Below are positions 50,747 through 61,504 of a stretch of DNA of 64,000 nt, in pieces. Made by a program: the position numbers and the translations under genes. The DNA is from Phytophthora quininea (taxonomy: Eukaryota; Oomycota; Peronosporomycetes; Peronosporales; Peronosporaceae). The DNA is taken from contig JAAVTG010000551.1 in NCBI GenBank assembly GCA_011947345.1, positions 248,001 through 312,000 of the forward strand, given 5' to 3'. Position 1 is the stretch's first letter. Every line of letters starts with the position of its first letter. The notes under the pieces were generated by a model. It was not told where the DNA came from, searched no databases, and saw only the letters and a program-made list of their open reading frames with translations.

Positions 50747-52410
50747 GCAGCAGCAACCATCGAGTGATCACTTGTTGCACCTGAGCCTCAGGCTGAGGCG
50801 GGCCAGGAAAAAAGAATCAAATGCCTCAATAATCCGACTGCAAAGACCGCGCCTGCTTATCTTTTGCCACACTGACCCGCACGTAACGCCATTCTTCATT
50901 CCTCGGCGTCGCCATCAGATCGTCCATTCCATTTCCAATCTCGCCGAAGATGCACCACTTCAATCTCGTCTGGATGTGGTTTCTGCTGCTGAGCTCTGCA
51001 TCCATCGCAGCAATGGGAGATGCTGTCGAGTGCTCCCCGGTTGTCAGCGACCACGTCCAAACCATCCTCGACAACGGAACCTTCTTTAGCACCTGCGCCT
51101 TCCAAGAAACAGGAGCGCGCACCAGCGTCCACTCGCTCTTCGACGTGCTCAACTTCAGCGAAAGAGACTTCCTGGTCTTCTGTCGGTCCTCGAGCTGCAT
51201 CCGACCCGTCCAGCTCCTGCTGCAGACCATCCCAGCCGACTGCCTCATCCAGTACCATGGCTCGACCCACAACTTGTCGGAAGAAGTGGCGACGCTGTAT
51301 CGACAGTGTGCGGACGTCGTAGGAGAAGCAGACTTGGCCGACGAAGAGAACCTCTACCGATACTTCTTGGACAGCCAGCCTTGACTTTGACGTAGCATTC
51401 AGTAGCCGTAATATACTAACACTTGCTTGGCCCTTCTCAATTGATGTTGAGTAGCGAGACGTGGATCACAAGCTCTTGCGCTCCGTCAGAACTCGTCGAC
51501 TGTCGACCAGCAGGACGACGCAGCAGCTGAACTTGAGCGGTTGATGCCTCGCCAGGACTGCACTGCAGGAAGCCTACGCCCATACAGGGAGTTGTGAACG
51601 CTACACCAAGCTGAACCGGTCGACTGGAAGACTCGTTGGGAGGTGCTGAGACCAGAGCCAAGACGCCTCCTTCGATCCCAACTCCGCCATTGTCTCCACT
51701 CGCCTCCTCGAACGCTTTCCGCAGAGCCCGCTCCAGATCCACAGACTTGGCCAATCTCCGACCCAACGTCCCCACAAAGTTGCTGCGGATCAAGTGCTCT
51801 CCTCTCCCCGTGCACGCCACGGCAAACCCATTCCTCCTCTTCACCATTCCTTGTCCTCGTTTGCGCTTGCGACCGATTGAATCCGTCGCCACGGCATTCG
51901 CGGCGTCGCAGCCCAGTCGAGGACATCCAGCCAGACCCACTCGACCCGGAACTTTGTACGCCACGCCGCCACTCGACAGCGCCGCCGCCACGTTACCCAT
52001 CGGGTCCATACAAACAGCGCCGACCGTGTCCAGCCTCTCCTCGTCCTCCGTCTCCACCGCCTTCGTTGCCGTCGTTCGCTCCCCACTCTGAAAGCGCCGA
52101 TGCCACTTCTCCCACTGCTGAGCTGTCTGCTCCGTCACTTGATACGTCTCCAGCTCTGCGTCCGTCGCCGTCTCCAGACCGAACTCCCTCGCCAAGGCCC
52201 GAGCTTGCTCTCCGACCACCACCAACGGAGCCTGTCGACCGAATCGGAAGGCGTCCACTGGGTCGCCTCTCTCGACGGTCTCTGCCTGCTGCAGCAGCTT
52301 CAACGCCAATGCACTCGGCTCACACACGCCTCGAACTGTAGCACAACTGCCGACCAGTCGGGATCGACCACACACCACACTCGACTCGCACTCGACGCGA
52401 CGTTGCTCCG
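50747..52410. repeat. Module C arm, inverted copy of 47117-48785
   Basis: The reverse complement of the module B arm. Module C continues outward to about 52850 with sequence also present in module A but deleted from B. Confidence 0.9.
50950..51384 (+). CDS. Elicitin-like secreted protein (module C)
   Basis: 144 residues, intact. Signal peptide MHHFNLVWMWFLLLSSASIA, the elicitin-like six-Cys domain with FCRSSSC, and an acidic tail ending FLDSQP. Twin of 48149-48583. A possible initiator TCATTCC lies at 50896-50902, 47 bp before the ATG. Role as for the twin: secreted sterol- or lipid-binding and potentially recognised by plants, inferred from the family. Confidence 0.85.
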   Translation: MHHFNLVWMWFLLLSSASIAAMGDAVECSPVVSDHVQTILDNGTFFSTCAFQETGARTSVHSLFDVLNFSERDFLVFCRSSSCIRPVQLLLQTIPADCLIQYHGSTHNLSEEVATLYRQCADVVGEADLADEENLYRYFLDSQP

Positions 52411-52627
52411 TCAGATTCGACCCCAGGCCAGCGTTCGTGAGGACACTCCTCTCGAACGAGTGCAGTAGGATCGTGGCCACTTCTGCGGCGGTGGGGGCAG
52501 TTCCATCTCCACTGATAGCCTCACGACCTCTCTGGAGAGCCGACCGAAGCAGCGACAGGTAGGCCGTCTCGTTGGTGGCGCCGTAGCGGCCCGCGCCGGA
52601 GTGGACAGCTAGCAGCCATTCGCTCAT
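51437..52627 (-). CDS. TASP1: Threonine aspartase (taspase 1-like), intact
   Basis: 396 residues from ATG 52627 (MSEWLLAVHSGAGRYGATNE); the frame runs 28 codons further upstream, but the N-terminal beta-strand and HSGAG of the Ntn-hydrolase fold begin here. Auto-proteolysis is expected before Thr201 in RLDTVGAVCMDPMGN, giving the N-terminal nucleophile. SSGGVAYKVPGRVGLAGCP fits taspase rather than plain asparaginase. DNGGVGIEGGVLAL follows. In animals taspase cleaves MLL and TFIIA; the oomycete substrate is unknown. This is the only unbroken copy of three. Convergent with the elicitin-like gene, 52 bp between stops. Confidence 0.9.
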   Translation of the reverse strand: MSEWLLAVHSGAGRYGATNETAYLSLLRSALQRGREAISGDGTAPTAAEVATILLHSFERSVLTNAGLGSNLTEQRRVECESSVVCGRSRLVGSCATVRGVCEPSALALKLLQQAETVERGDPVDAFRFGRQAPLVVVGEQARALAREFGLETATDAELETYQVTEQTAQQWEKWHRRFQSGERTTATKAVETEDEERLDTVGAVCMDPMGNVAAALSSGGVAYKVPGRVGLAGCPRLGCDAANAVATDSIGRKRKRGQGMVKRRNGFAVACTGRGEHLIRSNFVGTLGRRLAKSVDLERALRKAFEEASGDNGGVGIEGGVLALVSAPPNESSSRPVQLGVAFTTPCMGVGFLQCSPGEASTAQVQLLRRPAGRQSTSSDGAQELVIHVSLLNIN

Positions 52628-52767
52628 GCTGGATGGCGACCCTTGTCTCGCACAAGTTGACCTGTCTGACAAATTCTGACGCTTTGGAGTACTTATCACG
52701 GAAGTCAACACCGCGTCGAAGTTGACGCATTTTGAAATTCGTCGAGCAGTTTATTGGAGACGGACGC

Positions 52768-52850
52768 TTAGACGCCGATGTCCTCGTTCCAGAGCTGCGG
52801 CTTGTCCTGGATAAAGTCCTCCATCAGCTTGATGCAGCTCTCGTCCTGCT
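52768..52850 (-). pseudogene. Cytosine deaminase C-terminal fragment (module C)
   Basis: Identical to the end of the gene at 43443 for about 27 codons, then homology stops abruptly near 52850 in AT-rich DNA. Marks the outer breakpoint of module C. Confidence 0.9.
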
Positions 52851-53151
52851 GCAGGATTGTTTCGAAAGAGAATATCTCGGTAAAATTAGATTATTGTCAA
52901 TATTATGTTATGCACAAGATTTTGTACACTGTATGTATTCCATAATTATTCCCGCAATACATGCAATCCCGCAATCCAACTCGAATACCGTAATCTAGAT
53001 GTCGTAGAGCGTACTTTTCTCCTAAGACACACCTATCGCTAGCCAATCACATAGAGCTGCTAACCAGCTGATCCCACGAGATGTCCTTGAGCACACCTGC
53101 AGAACCAGGACACTCGAGCAGCTAAACCAGTCATTTCCAAGACGGCACGGC
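52851..53151. other. AT-rich spacer before the transposon
   Basis: No gene. Duplication boundary on the left, pogo-like element on the right. Confidence 0.5.
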
Positions 53152-54683
53152 GTGCGCCATGGCACGACCACCAGGTCAAGCCCAAGGCCGAGCGCGCACA
53201 AAGGCAAAGGCAAAGGGCCGAAGCTATTTCAGCGGGTTGCACTATCGTATCGCTTTAAAAGCAATGTTATCGCCTTTTACGAGGATGGTGCCACCATGCA
53301 CGCCACTGTTCAACACTTTTTCCCCTCTTTGTTCTCTCCAGTAGTGATGACAAAAAAATAAAGGGCGAAAGCGCAGAATTTACGCTTGGCTTAAGCAAAA
53401 GAAATTCATTCGCGAAAAACGTGCTGCTGGCCAAGGGGCGCACCTCAACCACCGCGTGCTTGGCATGGGAAAGACGCTTAGCGAGGACGTGGAAGAGCAT
53501 CTCGTGCGTTGGATCAATTCTCTGCGAGCTGATGGAGCGCCTGTAACCGGGCTGATGGTCCGCTTGAAAGCGTCCGAGTTTTCCTAGCTACAGGTGGGCC
53601 ATCAGACTGGTTTCAAGCCTCGCACACGTGGTTCTTGTCGTTTTTGAAGCTCCATTCGACGCAGGACGCGCCAAGGCCAGCATTCCCCGACAACGCAGAT
53701 GAAGCAGCAGCAGTTTTCGGCGCAGAGGTGCAAGCGCGGATGCGTGAACTTGGTGTTAATACAATTTTCAACGCTGATCAAACTGGTGAGTTGATAAAAT
53801 GATATTATTTGTTGTTTTTTAATAAATGCTAACAAATTTTAATAATGTTTGTAGCTGTCAACTACGAGTATCTCCCTGTGACAACAGTGTGTAGTACGGG
53901 TCAGAAAACTGTCTGGATGAAAAGCGCTGGAAAAAGCAAAGAGCGAATGACTGCGATGTTACTTGGTGACAGTAGCGGCATCAAGTACGAACCTTTCGTG
54001 GTTTTCAAAACAAAACCTTCTGAAGATGCTGACCGGGCGCTATTCAATTCTGCTTTCCAGCATGGATTCGGCCGTAAATTGTGGGCGGATTTATCGCCGT
54101 TGCAAAACGGGGTTAAGATTTTGGAAATCGCGCAGGTTGGTGGAATAGTGAGCTGACAATTCAGTTTTTGCTGTATCATTTTCGCGAGAGGGCTAATATG
54201 CATGAGCCTGTATTACTTTTGCTGGACGATTTTTCGGGGCATTGGCGGGAGGATGCATGCATTATGGCACGTCTGCTAAACGTGGAGTTAATGCGCATTC
54301 CGCGAGGATATACATCAGCCTCGATATATCCTGGAATAAACCCTCAAGAATCAACTGCGAGGAAATTGGGTACAGCAAAAGCTGCATCAACTACAAACTC
54401 ACGTTCCCGGTGAGTCGTCTAAGCTCCAGCCACCTTCTCGCAGTGATTTAATCGATTGGACCAAGACGGCATGGAATTCCCTGTCAAAAAGACCATTTCG
54501 AGTGGATTTGTGAAAGCGCAAATTACACACAGTGCTGAGGCTTTTGACGGTCAACGCAACGATTCTGGTGACAATTTCGAGGTGCAGTGGGAGTCGCTCT
54601 TGGAGCTAATGACGGAAATTGATTTGGAAGACGCAGTTATCGACGAAGATCGCGATATTGACACGCTTAGGGAGGATACGTAG
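53152..54683 (+). mobile_element. Pogo/Tigger-like DNA transposon, decayed transposase
   Basis: Coding pieces in several frames show the order of a CENP-B/pogo transposase. First comes a helix-turn-helix start (VALSYRFKSNVIAFYEDGAT), then a Lys-rich second HTH region with LVRWINSLRADGAPVTGLM, then the DDE core: FNADQTAVNYEYLP with the first Asp, KSKERMTAMLLG, LLLLDDFSGHW with the second Asp, and RIPRGYTS near the third. An in-frame GT-AG intron (53786-53854) interrupts the codon after NADQT. Numerous stops and shifts make it inactive. Terminal repeats were not found by eye. Confidence 0.7.
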
Positions 54684-57600
54684 AGATTAACGTCGTAATA
54701 GACAAGACATTTTTGCTCCTGTACATCTCGTGCACATTTTCAACTGGACGACTTCAATGTTCTTGGGGTGTGCTCTAGGATATCTAGATTACGGTACTTT
54801 ATCAAAGCTGCTCATCCGTGATCGGCGGTTCGATTTACTACCAATTTACGAGCCATATAATTTTTGGCTTGTAGACGAAAGAAATCTGAAGGGGGCTGGC
54901 TTCATAGACAACTCCAGGACGCTCTCCAGGGCGTGCGTGGAGGCGAAACTATCACCCACGTGGTGAAGCTTGGGTAAGTTCAAACGCCATAAGAAAGCGC
55001 AGGAAGGACAAGAGATGATCAAGATCGAGAGACGGCGGTCTGATCCGACCCCAGTTCTGCCCTCGTCATTTTATTTTGCCAAGCCAGCATCTACGATGCA
55101 CGACATTGGATGATTCTGTGACTCCTGAAGATGGAATTATTTCAGCGTCTACTGAGTTTCTAAACAGCGATTTTTAAAGATATGAATTACTCTTTTGCGG
55201 ACAATATTGGCGACATATCGAGGTCCTGTTGTGTTGGTTTGTGATGATGATATTAGTGTGCTTGCCGCCTAAAACATATTTAGAGGTTGCGATATTCAAG
55301 AACATCAAGAGAAAGTTGTTAAGTTCATGCGTCCTATCTTGTTGTTCTCTTCTGACCGACCATCGCAAAGAAGGAGGCAGTAGCAATTTCTAGCAGACAA
55401 ACAGGAAGTCGTGGGAAACAAAACTATATTGTCAACGGCTTTAGAACTTGTGGCATTTTCCCGCTCTCACTTCCGGTTATACAAAAACAAAAGCGAAGCA
55501 ATGGTATTACTCGCAGCGAACTCGGGGTGGCAAACTGGTTACGAGTGCTGGACGACTGCAGGAAGTAGATTCTAGCGCCTCCACCTTCTCCAGCAAAGAA
55601 GAATAGCCCTCGCAGGACAGTTGACTCGACTGCAAAGAGTGCAGACATGACAATATCTCCTCCAGTAAAGAAATGACACTCGTCAACACAATTTGCTACA
55701 CAATGGCAGACAGAAGTCTATCAAGGGGTCCGGACTTCCCCATTGATAGCTGTGTTGTTTGCGTTATTTTATAAATAGTCAAGTATGGTAGGGCAGCTGT
55801 CCATGAATTGATAAGTTCATCATATGAATATTATCTTCGCTAGATTTGAAGGACAATTCCCCTCAATCCGATTTCCTTTCCAGTGAGAATGGGTCTAAAC
55901 TTTTGCCCGCTGTCTCTTGAATTTAATGCAGGAATCGCGAAGCGTACAGGCCAAATATGCTTGTTGGTACGACGGTCGGTACTTAAAGTCATCCTGGTGG
56001 GCAATCAATCGATTGACAAATCACGTTACGTTTATGAGGATACTGCTTTGGACTAAAGCCAAGAAATATTGCTAAATTTGAGCAAATCGGTCAACATCTG
56101 TCTCAACTTAGGTTTCATACAAAATGTATTTAAGATAGCCCTCCGACCAAGAAACGGCTACGATGGTGCTTGACAACGGGATAAACTCAACCAAAAGAAA
56201 ATAAGAGAAAGCGTTGGAATACGTACGACACGAAAATGAAATGAGAAAGCCGCTGTGAGAGAGATCTAATTCTGGTGCGAGCCGAACAGATCCAGCACGA
56301 TGGATAAAATATAATTCCTGTGGCGTTTAAAAAGCCGAACACAGCCCTGTAATGATCTTTGCAAACTTCAAATATTTGATTTTCTTTAGCTACTTTATAG
56401 TTATTTGAATGTAAACTATTATTTTCTTACTCACCGCGAATATCACTGGTTCCAGTGTCCCTCACCACCTCGTTAGGCAGCGGAATTAGAGCTACTCTAG
56501 TACTTGGTGTCGCTCTTACGAGGTGTTGAGAATATGACGTCATTATCTCGGCGTGGTCACGCACTACAAACACATCAACATCCCATCATCACAAATGATA
56601 TTGAATGTATCATGGGATCACCTACGATTTGCTAGAGCGCCACGAGACGAAGTTAGCAAGCAATACTGTCTGTTAAGAGGTTTGGATAGGATCCCGAAGC
56701 GCAACCATTGCTTTGGTTATGTTGTACAGAAGAGTGTTGTACAGAAGAGACAATTGGCTAGTCCAGGTGGCCGGTACCTCGCTACAGCCTGAATTTAATC
56801 TACAAGATTTGAGCACATCCTATTCGACCCGACGGTATGGTGTCGTGTGGGAATAGATTGCCTACCCTCCACAGCAAAAAAAAAAAAAACGCAGCTCGAG
56901 CGCTCTGATTTTGTTTTTTGCTCTCATTCGTTGTTTTGTGAAGAATCATGCGGAAATTTACGAAGACAATTACCAACATATTTCGTGGCCACTACCAGCG
57001 GCGAAACATCAAGAGAGCTCGCTTTAAGTCGGCTCTTTAGTATCTGCAAACTGGAAGTTGGTCAAGAAAATATAACAAAATCAAAAGACTACGGAAATAA
57101 AGGAAACGCTATTATGAACTCGTTCAAAATAAAGTGTGTTTGACAAAGACAACGAATTCACCCATGTACCGCCCCACCATGGGATCTCCCGCCGCGTATC
57201 CTTCTCGCCAGATTCTTTGAAGGACTGAGCCGCATTTTATTCCAAGTGTCCAAGCTGCGTCTATCGGCCGCCTGTCAGTAACAGAAACGAGATGACTACG
57301 CGCCGGATCAAGCACATTAACACCCGTTTCCACTTCGTGCGTAACACACTGCTCAAGGTGATGGAGTAGTGAATTATTGTCCCATCTAAAAGTAGCTCGC
57401 TGACACGTTCATCAAGCCCTCCGGTGCGTGCTGTTACAGCTCCACTGCGCACAACTTTGCTTAATTCAAATCAAGTAGCCTGTGAGGCGAAAACAGTGGC
57501 ATTGCCTTTAGTATAGGCTCATGAATTTACAGTTGGCCACTACTATTTTGACGACAAGTGCAACTGTGCTAGCGCCCGCGGTATTTCTCTGCAGAGACAA

Positions 57601-58199
57601 ATCCCTTTTATGTAGTTAAAAGTTCGAGAATGTTGCAGCAGCATTGTCGTGGACTGTTTCGAACTATATCCCTTAACTACTGCAGATGAGAAACGTTAAC
57701 TAATAATTGTGGTCTGAATTAGTCGCCTTACGGCAAGTCGCACATCTTAAAAGCATTTTGCAAAACATACCCGCTAGTTTTGGTAGAATCTCCGAAATAA
57801 AATAATATCTTGACGATATTAAAATCAACTTTACAAATCAATCAATCAAATGACCCCGGAAGGCGGGATGGCTGCTTTCCTTAACAATGCAGAATTAAAC
57901 TAGTTGAGTACAAACATCTTCAACTTGCAGGACACAGGCGCGTGACCCAAAATAGATACCAGTATAATATCCTCTCCTCGTGACCAAATGACAGCAATGC
58001 TATTTTCACAAGACGCTCGCACATCCCTTTTCTCTTACCGGATAGAATCCAGCGTATAGGTCGGATTTCTCAATTAGAAATTAATTAGAAATATAAAATC
58101 GAACACGTCCATTTGACGGCGGAAGAACGGTGATCGCGCGGTCTCCTTTCTTTGCTCGACCTCGACCTCTCTTGCACTATACGTTGTGTTTGGTCTCAT
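54684..58199. other. AT-rich gene-free region
   Basis: 3.5 kb with only frames under 100 codons. The plus frame 54730-54966 resembles none of the families here. A run of 12 or more A near 56878 could be an old retroposon tail. Probably degenerate repeat sequence. Confidence 0.5.
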
Positions 58200-58697
58200 C
58201 GAAGTAGACGATGAAGTCGCCAATGCGTTGATGCTCCTTCAAACGCGTTGCGAAGGCCTTGCACAGCTCCTTGCTTTATCAGTTCCGGCGCACAGCCAAA
58301 CTCGAACATTGCGATGCGCCGACGCGTGTTGCCTTCAATGCAAGCGATGACGGGCATAACAAATGGACGGTTCGCGGGGTCTGGAAGCCGATAGCGCGAT
58401 AGTGTAGGCTTTGTACTGCCTCACGAAGGTGCAGCGCTCCTCGAACGCGCTTCCACGGCACACGGGGCCGCTGGGAGACTTGGGGCGCCCAGCACCAGCA
58501 TAGACACGTCCGTCATAGAGACATCGCTCGCAGCACTTGGCGTGGGAGGCTAAGGCGGCTGTTGGGGTGGAGCGAACGGGTTGATGGTCACGGTGCACAG
58601 CTTCCACGGCTTCGTTCTCGGTCTGCACATTGAGCTGTTCGAAGTTCTCCGTCAGCTCAGAGGACGACGTGTGTCGTACGTCACGACGTTTTCCCAT
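58200..58697 (-). mobile_element. Retrotransposon gag-like ORF fragment
   Basis: ATG 58697 begins MGKRRDVRHTSSSELTENFE. A frame change follows, and the end reads MPVIACIEGNTRRRIAMFEF. This combination (a polar start, a 'RQYKAY'-type helix, MPV.ACIE....RIA.F) resembles the gag-like proteins of Phytophthora LTR retroelements. Neither LTRs nor pol are visible nearby. Assignment is from memory of the family pattern only. Confidence 0.45.
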
Positions 58698-58865
58698 GTT
58701 TGGGCTTGAGTCTTGATACTCTAGTGAACTAAAGAATTCTTTGATCTATCGTACCCGATAACGTGAAGATAGCAAAAGTAAGACTGACATGCATTTAGCG
58801 TTTAGCTTGCTTTGAGGTTGGACTAACCTGTATACGTAGACGATTTTGCAGGAGCAGGTGACGCA

Positions 58866-59380
58866 GTGGCCATCGCCGGCACTGCAGACCGGCGATGTGC
58901 TTTCCCATGCACAGTGACGGATCAGTTCAGCAGATCTATGCACTGTATTGAGTTTTATGCCGTGTATGAAATCGGCGGTTTGCTTCGCGTCCCTTTGCTT
59001 GCGGTGTCGCCATTATTGGATGGCAGCCAAGATACTGACTCTCATATCAAGTTGTTTGACGGCGTACTCGATGTCTACAACAAGACAGCGGACAATGTGG
59101 CATTCCCCATTGGAGACAACTGCAACACCAACCAACGCGAAAACGTTGAAGGTCCCGCTGGTTGGCTGAGTGAGCCACCGCTTTAATCGTGCGGTGAACA
59201 AGTGCCTAGCTGACTTCGAGCCACGTCTGACTGAAGTCAACACCCTGATGTCAAAACTGTGTAACAGCAACAACTTTGCTGAGCTTTCGAAGTTCACAAG
59301 TCTTCATCCAATCAAGCGCAATGTGATTAGGTGGAGTTCGAGCATTGAAATTCCATCTCCACCAGTGAGACTGACTTTGA
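58866..59380 (+). mobile_element. hAT-type transposase fragment
   Basis: Frames read FPCTVTDQFSRSMHCIEFYA, PLLDGSQDTDSHIKLFDGVL and VGDNC-like IGDNCNTNQ followed by LVGxxSHRFN in the next frame, then LHPIKRNVIRWSSS. This matches the hAT/ZBED transposase core (…VGDNC.TN…VGC.SHRFNLAV…RWSS). 5' and C-terminal parts are missing and the frame shifts. Non-autonomous relic. Confidence 0.7.
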
Positions 59381-59394
59381 GTTGCCCCCTTAAA

Positions 59395-59893
59395 TTTCTG
59401 GAGGATGAAATGAGCAATAAAGACAGCATCATCGCGTTCTACCACTGCAGAACTTTCATTTCGATTTACTGGATGGTTGACATAGTATCGCAATGGTTTA
59501 AAGAAGTGGTCATGAAGGAAGAAAATGGTGGTCATAACCGTAAGGCAGTCATTTCAGTGTGTGCTGGAATTTCTGGTTCGGGGAAGACGCGGATGTTGAG
59601 AGCGCGCGGCACAATTTTGCAAGACACGTTGAAGCGGCAATACAGTTCATTCACAAGTATTTATATTGTATCTGAAGGTCGAGTGGACGTCGAGTGGACG
59701 TATTGTGATTGTTAATGGCGATAACGGACAGACACCACACATATATTTTGTTCTACGAGATGCTTTCACCAACCAACCTCTCGTCTTCGTTGACCAAAGA
59801 CAACGACAATTCAACAAGGCCCAGTCTAACCAGGAAAAGACAATGCTGGACAAATTATCAAACGTTCGACCTTCATTTTTAGCTCATCGATAA
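59395..59893 (+). pseudogene. Crinkler-associated P-loop NTPase-like fragment
   Basis: A stretch with YWMVDIVSQWFKEVVMKEEN leads into RKAVISVCAGISGSGKTRML, a Walker A motif in the setting usual for the P-loop region of oomycete Crinkler (CRN) proteins. The frame then breaks near 59680 and a second frame (IYFVLRDAFTNQPLVFVDQR) stops at 59893. The CRN N-terminal secretion/LFLAK part is not present, so only a fragment is supported. It starts directly after the hAT relic. Confidence 0.5.
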
Positions 59894-60196
59894 TTCGATG
59901 GTGGTTCATAGGTCCTCTATTATTTGTTATCGCTAACTAATAGATTCCAATATTGCGTTGTTCGAGGTATCCATGTCTCCGTTGAAATTAGAGCTGGAAG
60001 AGTCTCAAGCAATGAATCCCGCACGCCTGCCATCAACGCGATATGTTTAGTTCGTATGGATACTGAATCCCTTGGTGCTAATAAACCTACGCTCGGGTTT
60101 GCTTCCTCAAAAAACTTTTATCTTCTCGTTGTTCGTGACTTCAAGCGCTCGATTCATGGCATCTTGGGACCAATTCCGATATGAGGAGACAACTTT
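59894..60196. other. Spacer, nothing recognised
   Basis: An 86-codon plus frame (59924-60184) without recognisable features. Confidence 0.4.
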
Positions 60197-61480
60197 CTAC
60201 GCACCAGTTCGTCCACGTTGAGCTACAATAACCAGCGCTTCATCTTTCACGTCTTGCGAAACGTGTGGATTATCCATCAGTAAATGTGCCACCGCGAAGT
60301 TGCTTTTCCTCGTGACATGCTCAAACACATCCTCAATCACTTCCGGAGAATCCTCCAGATAGCTGTATAGCAATGTCGGGATACGAGCAATTTTCCGTTT
60401 AGATGCAAGAACAAATCCGTTCGTGATCACTTCGAATGGAAGGTGTCGATGATGAACTAGCCAATCGACAACCCTGTCATGACCATGACAAACAGCGTTC
60501 ATGAACGCCTGTGTAACCACCTCATTGGTAATGGTCGTCTCATTGCTAATGATCGTGATAATACCGTCGAAACCTTTTCCAGCAGCATTCGTAAAAGCTT
60601 CGACGAGTGCTTCAGTCGAGAAGTAATTCGCGCGGTACAATATTTCAGCTAGACCATCATCTCCGCAATTGGCAGCGTTGATTGCTGCCTCAGCTATCAG
60701 TTCACGTGGAACGTCTTTCTCTTCAAGTAGGAACTTTACGCTCTCCAAGCGGTCGTCACGATACCAACTATGGACAGGTCGAAATGCTTGAGCAATCGAT
60801 TCATTTGAAAAGCGCTTGGAGCTGTAGACCAGCTTACTTGTCTTCACATTACGAATGGCAACAAACGCCTCGTTCAGAATGTGGTCGAGGCGCGTTGCTT
60901 CTCGTACAAGAGTTTTACCGCAGCATCGTAAGTGGAATGAGCAGCATCCACGAAAGCCCGATCAAAAATCTCAGTCGTGATTTTCCCGGTATCGTACAGG
61001 AACGCCACAATATCTGCTTGCCCGTTAGTTGCTGCTGCCACGAACGCGTTACCAATATCTATACAATACAATCCGCGATCATAGGCATATTTGACACTGG
61101 TTGTGAATCCGCCATTTGCAACGCGAACTAACAACGACCGATTCTCTTCTGAATTATTGTGTACGGTGGTATTACATTCAGGAAGAAGCTGGTAAATCAA
61201 CTCGACGATAGCATCCTGTCCTGCTGCCACAGCTTGGTTAGTTACTTTCCCGATATTCCAGCGAAAGATCCTCGTGCTGAGTAGAACTTTCACAACGTCC
61301 AAATGTCCGTCTGAAATTGCTTGCGGAAGTGATGAGCTGTCGCTTGCTGTAATAATCAGAGTACGCCACGTATTCCTTAGCATTTGGTCTGCCACATACG
61401 CTACCACATCAGCAAACCCATGAGCTGCTGCAGCGTCCAGCGCTTTGCAGAATTCGTTTTTAAATCGCGTCGCCGTTTGA
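60197..61480 (-). CDS. Ankyrin-like repeat protein (minus strand, frameshifted)
   Basis: Helical repeat protein in three consecutive frames: 61460 and upward (ALDAAAAHGFADVVAYVADQ after a one-base shift in an AAAA run near 61456), 60874-61407, and 60197-60847. Repeats of about 33-35 residues read like VTNQAVAAGQDAIVELIYQL, AFVAAATNGQADIVAFLYDT and AFMNAVCHGHDRVVDWLVHH. They resemble the degenerate ankyrin repeats common in oomycete gene families. The stop is at 60197. The 5' end is not resolved and may be truncated against the opposite-strand ankyrin gene. A second shift lies near 60870. No catalytic domain. Function unknown. Confidence 0.6.
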
Positions 61481-61504
61481 CTTGCTGTAGATATTGGTCG
61501 CTGT

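Noticed and set aside
56878..56890. A-tract as evidence of a SINE or LINE insertion
   Set aside because: No associated ORF, promoter box or target-site duplication was visible.
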